Below, one piece after another: positions 52,204 to 63,499 of a stretch of 64,000 nucleotides of DNA; within the stretch, counting starts at the first letter, position 1, and the number at the start of each line of letters is the position of its first letter. A program made the translations under genes and the position numbers. The notes beneath the pieces were generated by a model that saw nothing but the letters and a program-made list of their open reading frames with translations, ran no database searches and was not told the DNA's origin. This DNA comes from Ustilaginoidea virens (taxonomy: Eukaryota; Ascomycota; Sordariomycetes; Hypocreales; Clavicipitaceae), in contig NC_057320.1 in the NCBI RefSeq assembly GCF_000687475.1, positions 1 through 64,000 on the forward strand, in the 5' to 3' direction.

Positions 52204-53061
52204 CTATTCTAATCCCTCGGCAAGATATTTTCGGATCTCTTGAATAGCCAGCTTGTCGCATATAGCCGACGACTGCTTAAACTCGAGTCCCTCGCCAGCT
52301 ATAGGGCCTTTCCAGCCAGTGACTAACCCTCCCTTGGCAAGAGGATCGCCTAGCGGAGCACAAGCGTCAAAGTCGATGAGAACCGGCCGCCCATCGTCGT
52401 CGAACATAATGTTGGATGGACTAATGTCGTTATGCGCAAGCCCCAGCGAGTGCAGATGCTCGGCTGCCGCTTCAATCTGGTCCATGCAAGCCATCCGCTG
52501 CCCCAGAGTAAATTCGTCCGGCGACGCACGCTGACAACGGTCATCTATCGACTCGTTATACCTCTTGAGTGCCAGGCGCACGATCCGGCCCTCTTCCACA
52601 ACACAGCCAAGATAGCTGGCTAGGTTGGGGTGCGGATTGTTCAAAACCTTCTCATAGATCATGGCTTCATTAAGCAGCCGCGAAGCTAGGTCGTCGCTGC
52701 CGTCCTGGTAGTGGCCTGGCTTGGGCGCCTTGAGGTATGGAGCTGGGCCGTTCCCTTGCTGCTGAGGCTCGTACCGGGTCAGCTCCTCAGTTGGGAACTC
52801 GGGGTATATTTTCTCCCTAGGAATGGGGCGAAGGAGCTTAATAAGTTCGTCGAATTTCGATAGGTCGGCTTGAACGCCGTCCTCAGGCCAGTCTTTGCGA
52901 TGCTCTTGCCACTGGAGTCGACCGGACCAAGCATCGAAGCCGTCGTATACTTCGAAGCATAGGTAGCGATTCGACCGCCAGTCGAACTGTCGAGGGTCCT
53001 GTCCCGCTGGCAAGGTCTGGCCAGTTAGAACAGTAATAGAGCGTGGGTTTTGGGGTGTCAT
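52204..53061 (-). CDS. small protein-kinase-like protein with HND and DFD motifs
   Basis: 285 aa, one exon. The fold is that of a minimal kinase or kinase-like phosphotransferase of the type expanded in filamentous fungi: a likely beta3 Lys111 (APYLKAPKP), alpha-C Glu132 (LLNEAMIYEKVL), NPHPNLASYLGC, a hinge region LALKRY, catalytic loop LGLAHNDISPSNIMF (HND at 210-212 instead of HRD), and PVLIDFDACAPLG (DFD at 230-232 instead of DFG). The activation segment is short, and the C-lobe ends soon after at EIRKYLAEGLE, so substrate-binding helices are reduced. Asp212, Asn217 and Asp230 are all present, so catalysis is possible. The partner is unknown. It is not a paralogue of the FunK1 gene at 20354 beyond the shared fold. 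Confidence 0.75.
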   Translation of the reverse strand: MTPQNPRSITVLTGQTLPAGQDPRQFDWRSNRYLCFEVYDGFDAWSGRLQWQEHRKDWPEDGVQADLSKFDELIKLLRPIPREKIYPEFPTEELTRYEPQQQGNGPAPYLKAPKPGHYQDGSDDLASRLLNEAMIYEKVLNNPHPNLASYLGCVVEEGRIVRLALKRYNESIDDRCQRASPDEFTLGQRMACMDQIEAAAEHLHSLGLAHNDISPSNIMFDDDGRPVLIDFDACAPLGDPLAKGGLVTGWKGPIAGEGLEFKQSSAICDKLAIQEIRKYLAEGLE

Positions 53062-55439
53062 GTTGGTATAGCGCGCGGCGGCGGGACTGTAAAGCTGCGA
53101 CTAGCAAAGGAATGAAGTCAAAGAGTGAAACCAACGATTGAAGCCAAGGGGAGAAAGCCTTGACCGATCGCAATATACTCGAGTACAACTTGATTGGGGA
53201 TAAAGTTATTGGCTTGAATGTCTCGGACCCCGGAATCGGGATATTCTGTAAAATCGGGGCAGAGGCCAGGGTGCACCCAATCAGACAGCAGCCGCAGAAA
53301 AGCTGAATTCCAGCGGTCAACTCTGTTGGCTCTAACAAAAGCCCTGTGCCACCTTTTGATCCACGCAGCCATTCACCAAGCCCAAATCAAGATATGCACA
53401 ACTGTCAAAGCAAAGAGTGTTGGTAATTGATCAAGACGATATGGGGCACGAAAAGCCACCAATAGCGGTGAGACTATTGACAAGAGGGGCAACACCCTAG
53501 GGGTGGTCAGTGCTAACCCACAAAGGAAACCGATTTGCAAATATAGGACCAACGCGATTCATAGCAGGTTCACCAGTCAACAAGCGATACCATTCATACC
53601 GTCAACAAATATCTCGCTTGTAAATCCTTCGGGGCTAGATAGAGAAAAACTCAAGAGGTCCAACCACGCACCCTACCTCCCCCACCAGTTATATCAACGA
53701 CTAGAACCATTACCATCACATGCAATGCTACCGATTATAACATAGCGTACCATTTCAGTCACTCCTTGCCTCCTTTGTAATAATCTGACGACGGGCAGTT
53801 TTCCTGCTTGCAGTCCCTGCGATACAAGTCTCTTTCCCCTTTGGCGTTAATTTTCGATTCCCACGTGCAAGAGTTGACAAGAGTAGAAGTAGAACTTTCG
53901 ATTCTAACCATGGCGGCTTTTCAAGGTGGGAAAAAGTAATGGTAGTTGTTCAAAGACGGGGGTCGAAAAGACTGGGGTTGAGTTGTGTCTCATCCATTTG
54001 CCCAAAGATCCAGGAGGATGACTGATTATATACTCTGCTGCAAGGGGCTTCTCAGTGCAATCCTCGCTGTGGATTTGGCGTACTTTTGCCTGTCCCAGCG
54101 ATCGCCAACAGTGAAAAGCAAATCGTAAGCTACAGTTGAAGGCGTGCAACATATTACGGTCGCAAAGAAACGCCCGTGTGAGAGTTGGGCTTTTCTCATC
54201 TACTTCCTATTAAAGACAAGGAGGGAGAATCATAGCCAGAGGCTGGGGTATGCTGGCCGGTAGGCCATTCTATCGCTCAAGATACCAAACATTTTCAATA
54301 TACCTCAAGCAGCCACATTCCCACGGCCCGATTGTCATTACCTATTTGATAAGGATGGTCACACAAATGCTTCGGTATAGCTGCTCTGTTGCGTAGTGCC
54401 GATTCACTACCCAGCGCGGAAATCACGCCGGTAATTCCTGCCAGCGTCGGCACAACCGCGCACCACACACACAGTGCCACATCACCCGTGCATTACATTT
54501 GCCAGCAAACATCGCGCAAATATTCTTTTCTCTTAGGATTACCAATATTCAAGTAAGCAAGAGCCCCTCCACTTTTTCCTATCGCCTATGGTATACCGAT
54601 ACCGGTGTGCACATCACATATATGACCTGTCACAGAGATTCCTTCGAGTGGACAAGTATCCCAGCTCCTCACACATGTCAAAAGCGTAGGGGTGAGTCGC
54701 AGTTTATAAAGCCCAATAAATAAATCCGCACTTAGTCAGGCGTCACATTTTGGTTCAAAAACCTGTCTATGCACTCGTGTCGTTCTAATGATCGTGTTCT
54801 CCATGTCTGGCCTCCTTCAACAGCCGCCTTAGTTAGTACAACAAGGAAACAACAGGACCCTAAGCTTTGCGGTTGAGGAAGGGCGAGAGACATTATGAAC
54901 AATGCTGACGACGGAGACAGAACGGCACCTTTCGCGTGATTTCGCCGTCGTCCAGCTTGCGGTACATACATAGGCAGCCGACCGCCAACATCGGACGAGA
55001 GAGGCACAGCAGCAAATCTCCTTGACAGTAAACATTACAAAATACCAAGCCGCACCACCATTTATGTAGATTAAATTCTGCAACTGAGCAGTGTGATTAA
55101 AGGTACGGTGAACCCAATCGCCCGAATATTCTCTCCTCCGTCGCCAAGTGTCAGTGCTCTTCACCTGGGCCGTGTCATCAGGTACGCCTTTTACCCTCCT
55201 GTATCGCCGTAGAATAATAAACACGACTGCCAGACGGCATGTCGTCTCTGGCGTAAACTCAACTCAAAAGAGGCACATGCGCTAGTTAGCCATCCCTTGC
55301 ATCATCCCTTCCCAGCGTACCTGCCGCAGTAATGATAAATATATAATTCCACCTGGCAAGCGCCAATAGTAGACGGCATCGACATGGCACCTGATGTTCG
55401 AATCTTTTATTAGTTCATGCCCAATATGCACAGTGGGGT
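53062..55439. other. long intergenic region
   Basis: Contains the promoter of the kinase-like gene. Small open frames (for example 53503-53745, 53904-54152 and 54829-55224) show no domains, signal peptides or splice structure that I can defend. No tandem repeat or transposon remnant stands out. Confidence 0.45.
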
Positions 55440-56560
55440 AGTAAGTAGAGGCAACCTACTGCGAAGACTCATCCAAATCATAGCCCAGGTACCACGCCAT
55501 ACAAGTACAGCTTTCACACTCGTCCTGTTCTTCTGATAGATACTCGCATAGCATTCTTGTTCTTTACTGTCCCAGACTGCCATACTTTCCAGCCCTGAAA
55601 TATTAAGTGCAGCTAAACTAACCTTCTGTAATAATGTAGAAATCTCGTTTGAGGAACTTTCTTGGTCGATAAGTAATGCTGATTTAGGCTGATCATATCA
55701 ATCCTCCAAAAGCGGGTTTTTTATTTACGAGATTTAGCAATAGTTCTTGGACAACAGACACTGACTTTATTTAAGTGCTAGTAAGTACCCAACCTACAGG
55801 CAATATATCAACGTACCCTTCAAAACACAAGGTTCCACAGCGAGTTGTCAACACCCCATGACTCATAGGCTATACTCTTCAGCCGAGGGAGTATTTCCCG
55901 CAAGAGTTAGGCTCCTTTTGAAGAAATATGACTTCCAACTTATCGACAGACTAAAAATCCCGTAACCGCATCAACTTTCGGGATATCCTTTGGAAGGTTG
56001 AAGCAGAGAATTCGTCAAACAGCTCGTGCAGGAGGGGTGTTGACCTTCTAGCCATCAACCCAGCCATGCCTCGGGTCATGTCATCGCTGCCTGCCTAAAT
56101 TTTTGACAATTTCATATTCAAGTCTAACGTGGTGACCTTTAAACCAGTGTTCCGAGTCGCGTGGTGAATAGGGGCGCAACTCCAACGTCAAGCGACCTGC
56201 AGGTTGCCAGGGCTTAGGAATACAAAAGAGCTTTGGTACAGAAGGTCTAATAATAAAGCTTTTCCGATATACTCAAGGCATCGATTCGGCGTTTAACAGA
56301 AGCGGCCGGTATATCTTGGAAGCTCAATGCTGGGGCAAATCTACTGGTCAGCAGCCTGAAGTCGTTGGGAGAGTGTGTATTCAAATTTTCCTGGGCATAA
56401 CACCAGTAATACAAGTCGGCGCAAGTGGCTTGCTTCGATGGTGGTCTGCCACTCTTCGCAGTTAGCCGCGCGAGATGCCCAGCCGCAATGCCTCTGGCGT
56501 ACGATTTCCTCCAAGATCATACGACGGATCTCTGCGGGCAAAATCCAGGCAGAAATGTTA
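55440..56560 (-). pseudogene. F-box protein with DUF6546-type C-terminus, frameshifted relic
   Basis: Minus-strand segments in order but in changing frames: LPAEIRRMILEEIVRQ and GWASRAANCEEWQTTIEASH (about 56440-56530, the fungal F-box start), LTLELRPYSPRDSEHWFKGH (about 56130-56190), FNLPKDIPKVDAVTGFLV (about 55945-56000), LLREILPRLKSIAYESWGVD (about 55840-55920), and GLESMAVWDSKEQECYASIY with VLVWRGTWAMIW (about 55470-55600). These match, by recollection of the family, the conserved blocks of the large fungal F-box/DUF6546 proteins of Sordariomycetes. There is no start codon before the first block (TGA upstream), and several frameshifts and stops occur. C-to-T bias is mild, so decay looks like ordinary drift and indels rather than RIP. 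Confidence 0.7.
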
Positions 56561-57610
56561 ACATCTCTTCATTCTCTTTGTCATTTCGAGATAAAAGCTT
56601 TCCAGGTGGTAATTGCGACGGTGGAAGTGGTGAAAATGGCGAAAACGAGGATGAAAGTGGTGTGTAAGGGAAATGAAAAGGAAAAAGGCCAACAGGCTGA
56701 TGAACAGACAGAAGATTTCAAGATCTGGCTTTTCCGCATCAAATCAGGGCAGGGCCTAGCCGTCAGCCGCAGCGGCGCCTTCGACAACGACCAGTAAGTC
56801 CAACTGCTTTTTCTCGGTGTACTTGATAATACCCTTGACTCCCACCTGTATGGTACTTGAAGGAAATAAACGATGGGCCGTCGAATCAAGCAAAGCGCCT
56901 GCTTTATTTCTTTAGAATGTCCCTCCAGACAATTTCGACCAACCTTTGTTTCACGGGGGTACTTACATTGCCATTTGGTTCACATGATTTGTCTGTACTG
57001 TTCATAAATAAACTACCATGGGGTAGTAGGTTACCCATCGGCTTGTCAAACTCGCCAGCCCTATTTCTATAGAAAGAGAGTCAGACGTCAGTTTACTAGC
57101 CAACAGCTATTCTTATCCCATTCGGCGATCCGACTAAAGTGGCTTTTATTTGTTCCGAATGGGAAGAATCTCGTCTTTTCGTCACGATGGGCATCGTGTT
57201 AGGAAAGAGAGGAGAAGCAGAACGAGTACAAGAAAGCCACCACGACTGGCGATTAGTGACTCGAAAAGTCCACCAGAAGAGCGCGATACAAACGTGTCAG
57301 GGGATGAAATTCGGCAAGTGTGGCATCGCAACCGGGCATCGAGGCTCTCTATGTCATTCCACGCCGCAACACAGATGATGTACCTAATGTCGGAAATCTG
57401 AATGAAAAACTACGAAGACCCTTCTTTCCGGGAGATAGATAATAGCGATGACTGCAGCTCTTCCGCCTTAGTCAAAGGGCATGTGCGAGATGCGGCTCTT
57501 GCATCGACACGGTGGAGACATAACCGTTACCTTCCTTCTGGTTAGTTAAAAATCGATCGGGAATTAGTGAATAAAATAGTAAAGTAGCGCTACGCCATAC
57601 TCTACTAGTC
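56561..57610. other. intergenic region
   Basis: Open frames at 56375-56797, 56857-57072 and 57139-57401 lack recognisable features. The first lies partly antisense to the F-box relic. No gene called. Confidence 0.4.
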
Positions 57611-57614
57611 TATA

Positions 57615-57800
57615 GTGCACTATAAAATATACCTAGGCGGAAAGATTCTGCTTTATAAAAGCGGTAAGAAACCGAAACTCTGCCACGCTTTTAAGCAGAA
57701 GCCCGCTGTAGACGAAAAGCTCTCCGCAGACGGCCCCCGGATAAAAAAAAGGGTTTTATTAAAAATATTTAAGTATTTGAAATATTATTATTTTATGGTG
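57615..57800 (+). repeat. dispersed subtelomeric repeat block, diverged copy C
   Basis: AGGCGGAAAGATTCTGCTTT, CTCTGCCACGCTTTTAAGCA and GGCCCCCGG followed by TATTTAAGTATTTGAAATATT parallel 11150-11345 and the inverse of 36365-36530. It lacks the AGGGAAAGCGGAG end and the long GC-rich run, so it is truncated. Confidence 0.65.
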
Positions 57801-57965
57801 TGGCGTGTTGTGTCGCGTTGCGTTGTGTTATTGCGGTATAATAAGATGGTGTAAAAAAAGGCAGAAAATAAGGCAGATAAGAGCCACTACTAAAAGACTA
57901 TACTAGCAGCTATTTACATCACTATATTAGATCAAAATTACAGTATTACCCAACTTACGGCTCCT

Positions 57966-59691
57966 TTACTCCTGCTTATCGCTAGCGTTGGCTTTCTTTT
58001 CCGCAGCGGCAGCTTCGGCGTCGTGAGCTGCGATGCCGAGCTGTGTTGTATCCCAGCCCTGGCTCTCCAAGTAATCTCGGAATCGCACATTCTCATCCGC
58101 GATCGTGTCCTGTCCAATGTTGGGGATGAAAAAGAAGACAATAATAGCCGAAAGAATGCAGAGACTAGAGGCAACCCAGAAAGGGTACTGAGCCGACTCC
58201 ACCTCGTTCCCTCCAGCAGCCCTGATGTATGGGAAAACAAGAGTCCCGACAAAGGCGCCAATCTTGCCCATGGCGGCAGCAAGACCATAGTATCGGCCAC
58301 GCACGCCCGTCGCGCACGTCTTGGCAGCCAAGAGGCCAATGTTGTTGCCGGGTCCGAGTTCGCCTAAGGACAAGAAGATGCCATACACGATGGCGAAGGC
58401 GGCAATATTTGTGGAAATCTTTTCATAGACCCCAGCCATGATGAATCCCACAACAGACTGGGCGGTGACGCCGAGAACGAGGGTATGTTTAGGTCCGAGC
58501 TTGTCACTGATAAAGGAGCCGATGATGGATCCAGGAAGGTAAAACAGATTGATGACGGTGTTCCATCCGAAAACGGTAGTCAAAGGAGCGGTGTTATTGT
58601 AGATGCCGCTGAGGATAGACGACGAATAAATACCGAAGGCGTACACGGAGAACTGCGGCAACCCGTCGTTAGAACCACACCGGAGGGCTAAAGGCAAGCG
58701 CGCCATAGACTCACGTTGTAGAGGAACCAGACCATGCTGACACAGAGCAGTCTGAACCAGTAGAACTTTAGGACGAGCCAGTAGGGGGTTTTCTTGCGCA
58801 TCGCCTCGCGGCTGAATTCTTCGGGTTCCTTGAGGCGAAATCGCAGCACGAGAAGGACCAGAGGAAAGGCGACGCCAATGCCCAAGCTCGTCCTCCAGAT
58901 GGTGCTGTAGTTTGTGTTTTGGGCAGCCGCGGCAATCACATCTGCCAACTGTGAGCACTCGAGCAGCCAAACGCGGGGAACAAGTCGACTCACAGGGCAG
59001 AAAGGCTCCAAATACAAAACCAACGTCAATCATGGTATTGGTGAACAGAATGAACCATCTGTGCCGTGTGCCCTTTTTGAGACCACTGGTCGACTCGGCG
59101 CATCCAACACTACCAGCGGGGTATTCGCCTTGGTGAAACGATTAGTTCCTGAAACCTGCAGCTGCAGCAGTCGAGCTGTGGTGTCGTACCTCCGATACCG
59201 ATGCCTACAAAAAACCTCCACGCCGCAAGCATGTTGAACATGCCGATAGCGTCGCCCTTGTAGTACGAAGCCGCAGCAAGAGCTGTGAAGACGATGAGAA
59301 TAACCGTCGACGCCACCAGGGAATTCGATCGCGACCAGCCGTCAGATAGGTACCCAAAGACCAATTGTCCGACAACGGTGCCGGCAAACGCAATGTCGGC
59401 GACGTACTTGGCGGCTTCGGAATCTCTGTACAGGGAGCCATACTGAATGCCGAGCACGGTGTTTACAGAACCAATAACCTGGTGAACCCGTCAGCGCCAG
59501 CAGATGATTCAGCCCATGAAAGCCCGACGAACATTGTTGATGTACCCATCAGAGAAGAGACCGGCGCCGCAAGCAAACACGGGAAGAGCAGCCTTCCAAA
59601 AACTCGGACGCTGCGCCTGCTCCTCAACCAGACTGGGCTCTTGGAGCTTGACGTCCTGGATGTCGGCCTCTTTGGTGGGCTGGATTTCCAT
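57966..59691 (-). CDS. MFS transporter, phosphate/glycerophosphodiester (Git1-like) type, five exons
   Basis: Exons 59691-59533, 59478-59190, 59128-58994, 58941-58715 and 58652-57966; 498 aa, all phases consistent. Introns: 59479-59532 (GTTCGT...CACCAG, CTGAC branch), 59129-59189 (GTACGA...CCAAG), 58942-58993 (GTGAGT...GGCAG) and 58653-58714 (GTGAGT...CGCAG, CTAAC branch). Landmarks: GLFSDGYINNVIGSVNTVLG (TM1 region), VVGQLVFGYLSDGWSR, FFVGIGIGGEYPAGSVGCAE (the PHS/sugar-porter signature), RLKEPEEF before the central loop, PYWLVLKFYWFRL, and LGELGPGNNIGLLAAKT in the second half. This is the proton-symporter group that includes yeast Git1 and phosphate permeases, so a glycerophosphoinositol/glycerophosphocholine or phosphate substrate is likely. 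An unspliced reading of exons 3-4 is wrong. The N-terminal start at 59691 lies after an in-frame upstream ATG that would add 15 unlikely residues. Confidence 0.9.
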
Positions 59692-61385
59692 GGTCAGATA
59701 CGTCGGAGGAGAAGCCCACAGAAGATGGCGAGACAAAGGACCTCGAAACGCAAGAGTGACAATACTCCGGACTTTGAAAGATGGCGCCGGGGGAAGGGGG
59801 CTGGCTCGATCTTATACGATGGGAGAAGGCACCCCACCGTTCATGTTTCGAGGCGATTCGACTGGCTGTAAGAGTGGGCTTCTTCTGATCTGCTCCATCT
59901 CAACTCCTCGGGCGATGGACGAAAAAAAAAAAAAACAAAGGTTCCCGGTGGGGAAGACGAGGCAAAGTGGAAACCGTGGTACGGGCCAGCGGAACGCGGC
60001 GGCTGGCAGTAGCTGCGATGTGACCAACACTGAAGTAAAGCCATGTGCAGGAAGGGGGGGGGAAGGAGCTGAATCTTCTTCTGAAAAGAGGCCGGCGACT
60101 CTCATCCAGGCTTTGATTCGCCGTTCGCTGGTAATTCGTCTGGATGTCTGCCGTAGGGCGTCGCGTCGACGATGACGCAGCAGAATGGAAAAAAGTCTGG
60201 TTGCTTCGATCGTGAAAAGGTCAGGCAGTACAGCGCTGTGATTGGTCAATTCATGCCCCCTGTCGCCGAGCCGTCAGTGTCCACTGGTCACATGCAGGCG
60301 CGCTTAAATGTGGATGCCGGTGCCACTGGATAGAACAAAACAATAAATTGGCCGGGGCCTTTTGCACGCATTGTGTTGACGTTTTGGTCGCGTTTTTCCC
60401 CCTGAATTCCCGTCACATGTCATACCTTAAGGTAGCCGGCTTGACTCCAGTCTAGTGCAAAGCCCCAGCCTGCATCCGACTTTCCCGATTTTCGTCGTCA
60501 TTATCAAGTAAAGTCTTAAGCTCCTGTTTGTGTCAGCCGCCTACATGCCATGATTTGCTTTAGTCAGCCAGCCCTTTGTTCTGAATCAGGCCCACGCTAG
60601 GGCCAGCAGGGATTACTATCTTTCCCCGGTCAGTCGACTGCTGGATTGCACGTGGCGCACCTGTAGATATTCAGCATGAGAGATGGCATTTGCAATAACT
60701 CGTCGTTGGATCGATATAACGAGAATCACTGACCTAAGTGCATTGCAACTGCATCGAAAGGGCGAAGAGTGCGACTTGCTTCGTTGCCTCATTATGATGA
60801 GGAGCTCCCGGCTTAGCCACCAACTCGCAAGTTGAAGGCTCCATTAGGACTTTATGTAAAATCTTGATAAGCGAAATAGTCAATTAACCCCGCATAATGT
60901 ACGGAGTATAATGGGTCATCTTATCCAATACCGGATAACTAGGACCGAAATGTAATAAGTATTCACACCACCTTTATGCAAAGCTACCTCTTGTTTTGGA
61001 TAATTCTTTCGTGCTTCCCAGGCCTTAACGGTTTGAGTGTTCCGTTGTTTCCCCGTCGTCCTAATAAAGGCGGCCTGGGCTGTTGAAGGAGGCAAGACAC
61101 AGATACCGAAAAAGGTTATTGGGAGAGCATAAACATGCAGCAACCGACAGCAACAAACTCGGCCCCAGCAGAAGAGGTACCTTTCCGCGCTTTCATCTTT
61201 GTCCTGTTTTTCACACATAGGTAGTTCTTATCGCGCGCAGACTATCTAAATTATCGTGCTCGTAGACCCTTAAATTGTAGGAACTGAAAAGTATATGGAG
61301 ATGAACACTTATTAATTTATTGCGCATATGGGAAATCAAGAAAAATCACTTTATATGGAGAGGTAGTCCGTGGAATATGATCGAC
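59692..61385. promoter_or_regulatory. MFS gene promoter region and intergenic DNA
   Basis: For the minus-strand MFS gene: a TATAAG about 125 bp upstream (minus strand, about 59811-59817), an inverted CCAAT (ATTGG at about 60241), and one CACGTG at 60649-60654, the core bound by the phosphate regulator Pho4/NUC-1. The CACGTG is nearly 1 kb away, so its relevance is uncertain. No gene called; the frame at 59812-60249 is antisense to leader sequence and featureless. Confidence 0.35.
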
Positions 61386-61665
61386 ATACTCTCAATTCAA
61401 AGCGACCACTGCACCTGCGAACCGTGGCGGCCTCAATATCACGATTACCCCAACACTACAAGACACGACTGATTATCAGATAGCGAAAGAGCCTGACATG
61501 GTACGGCGTGCAATGGTCAATCTCATCTACGATCTTTACACAGGAGTCGTCTCTGAGATTGCTATAACTCGGACCGTGCAAGCCAGCAACATGACCTGGA
61601 AAGTGAGGCGTGATGTGGCGAACAGGGACCGGCTTTCCTTGCTAGAGAATGGCTTTTCTGAGTAG
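61386..61665 (+). pseudogene. coding-like fragment, unrecognised
   Basis: A plus-strand frame without an initial ATG reads FKATTAPANRGGLNITITPT, then DYQIAKEPDMVRRAMVNLIY and TWKVRRDVANRDRLSLLENG to a TAG at about 61665. Composition and flow look like protein, but a TGA lies directly upstream and no acceptor AG fits, so this is either a terminal exon whose upstream part I cannot find or a gene fragment. Family not recognised. Confidence 0.35.
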
Positions 61666-63499
61666 TTAGTTATCTCTGTTCAAAATCCTGACCTCCATCC
61701 ACACCGAGCCTCGGAGGCGGCACCCTTGCCATGGCATCTCTTGAGGCTCTAGCCGCAGCACTAGCAGCAAATATACGCACACCCCAAGCGAACGGTGCTG
61801 AATCCAAAGTTTATCGAGGGAGGTGTCACTAGCTGACTACCTGATGATTCTAATCTCAATGCAGTTGAAATTTTCGTCCAGTTGCGAGATAGTTTGAGGG
61901 TTGATGGCTACAGTTGTATTATAGAGAAAAAGCACAGGCAATTTTACATGATTAAGCATAGATATAATGGCGCTTGGGAAGTATCATCGCTGCACCTGTT
62001 CTTTCTTTTAATCTTCTAACCGTCGAAATCGAATCTGCAGCGGAGTCCTGTGACGATGGCAAGTCATGAGACGAAGACAGAGAGCAGCCACCGTACCACA
62101 GAGCCAGCAAAGAGGGTTCCTTTTCAAGAGATTCGGAGGTAATTGTGAACTAATTGCAGACCGCACTTACGTTGATACAGATTTCTTTCTCGAGATTGAC
62201 TTAAGCGGCCGGATGTTCTTCAAACGCGCCCTGAAATACGAAACGATCTATCCTTTGCTAAGAATGCGAAGTATAATACGATGAAAAAGACCGAAACTTG
62301 GTAATTAAAAAACGCCAGGACGCCGTTTCATCTGTCGATTTTCAGTATCGAGGGGGTCTTGCACCGCCCAACACCAGGGGAAATTTACCCTGCCGGGGGG
62401 GGGGGTCTTGACTTGAACAGTTCGTGTATAGAAACGGCTCGCCATTCCGGGACTTATATAAATAGACTCTAGCACTTAATACGTCTGTATAATTAGAAAG
62501 CCGAAGTATCGAAATAGCAGCCATCCACTTCTCCTTATTGTGTGTCGCTTGGGCCAGTATATAGCCACTGCGAAATGTGGGCCGATGATGTGAATAAGTT
62601 GCCCGCTGCCGAAGTTCGCACTATCTCATCCAGTCCCTCGATGAAGAGAAAACCAACGCTCCATGAATGCCATGTAAATGAGCACTTTGCAAGGCAATGC
62701 CTATGCTGAACGATTCAAGTTCCACACACCTCGTTAGGGAACTAGCGCTTGATCGATCATACCTATGCTCTTGTAGAACGAAAGCATTACTTCTTATTCC
62801 GACATATTAGTGCATTGCATGTGGTAAAATCTATAGCTATTAATACCATAAATTCTTCTTAACTTCTCCTGAGTCGTATTGATCCATGTTGTTCACATCA
62901 TATTTTAAGGACAAGTATACTAAATGCAATGCACTATTCTTACATTGTCGCGGACAACTGGAGTGAAAATCGTTAAAAAAAAAGTAATTTATATGGGTTA
63001 TATGATGCTGATCTTTGTTATAGCTCTTCCATTCATTAATTTCATAATTTAGTTTGAAATACCTGGGTAATACTTTGGCGGCGGAGATCTAAGTGGTCCT
63101 GTAGCTCAGTGCTACATATCCAATGTAGAGTTTATCCACGTTGCGTACAGTAGTTCCTGAGTTGAGTAGCGTTGTAGTGCTATTGCTGCCATCTCTTAGC
63201 TTGCGCCAAAATCTACTGCAAAAAGAATTCAAGACTATTTATGGCACTAGTAGGCTGGTACGTTCGCTGCTAAAATTAGGCATAGCGGCTCACTTTGCCG
63301 GCAACGAAATTCCCTCTATTCCAACAGAAACCTATTGTGATGTGAAATAATATGTATCTACTAAATCATAACGAGAATAGAAAATCCTCCGTCGCGCTTT
63401 TCAGTGCCTGTACTAATATAAATGAAGGCATTCCCCGGCCCGGGTGTTCTGCTGCTCAGTACCCTCACAGGAATTGTTTATCATTAGAATTGATCCAAA
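61666..63499. other. intergenic region
   Basis: No supported gene. A G run of about 12 lies at 62393-62404. Sequence at 63097-63115 (CCTGTAGCTCAGTGCTAC) resembles a tRNA A box but no B box follows. The right end holds the promoter of the secreted-protein gene. Confidence 0.4.

Noticed and set aside
58655..59033. Unspliced N-terminus of a 355-codon frame over the MFS gene
   Set aside because: It reads through two introns in the wrong frame (Cys/His-rich nonsense); the spliced model restores MFS signatures.
63097..63160. Possible tRNA (CCTGTAGCTCAGTGCTAC, an A-box-like sequence)
   Set aside because: No B box, no acceptor-stem pairing and no cloverleaf could be built.
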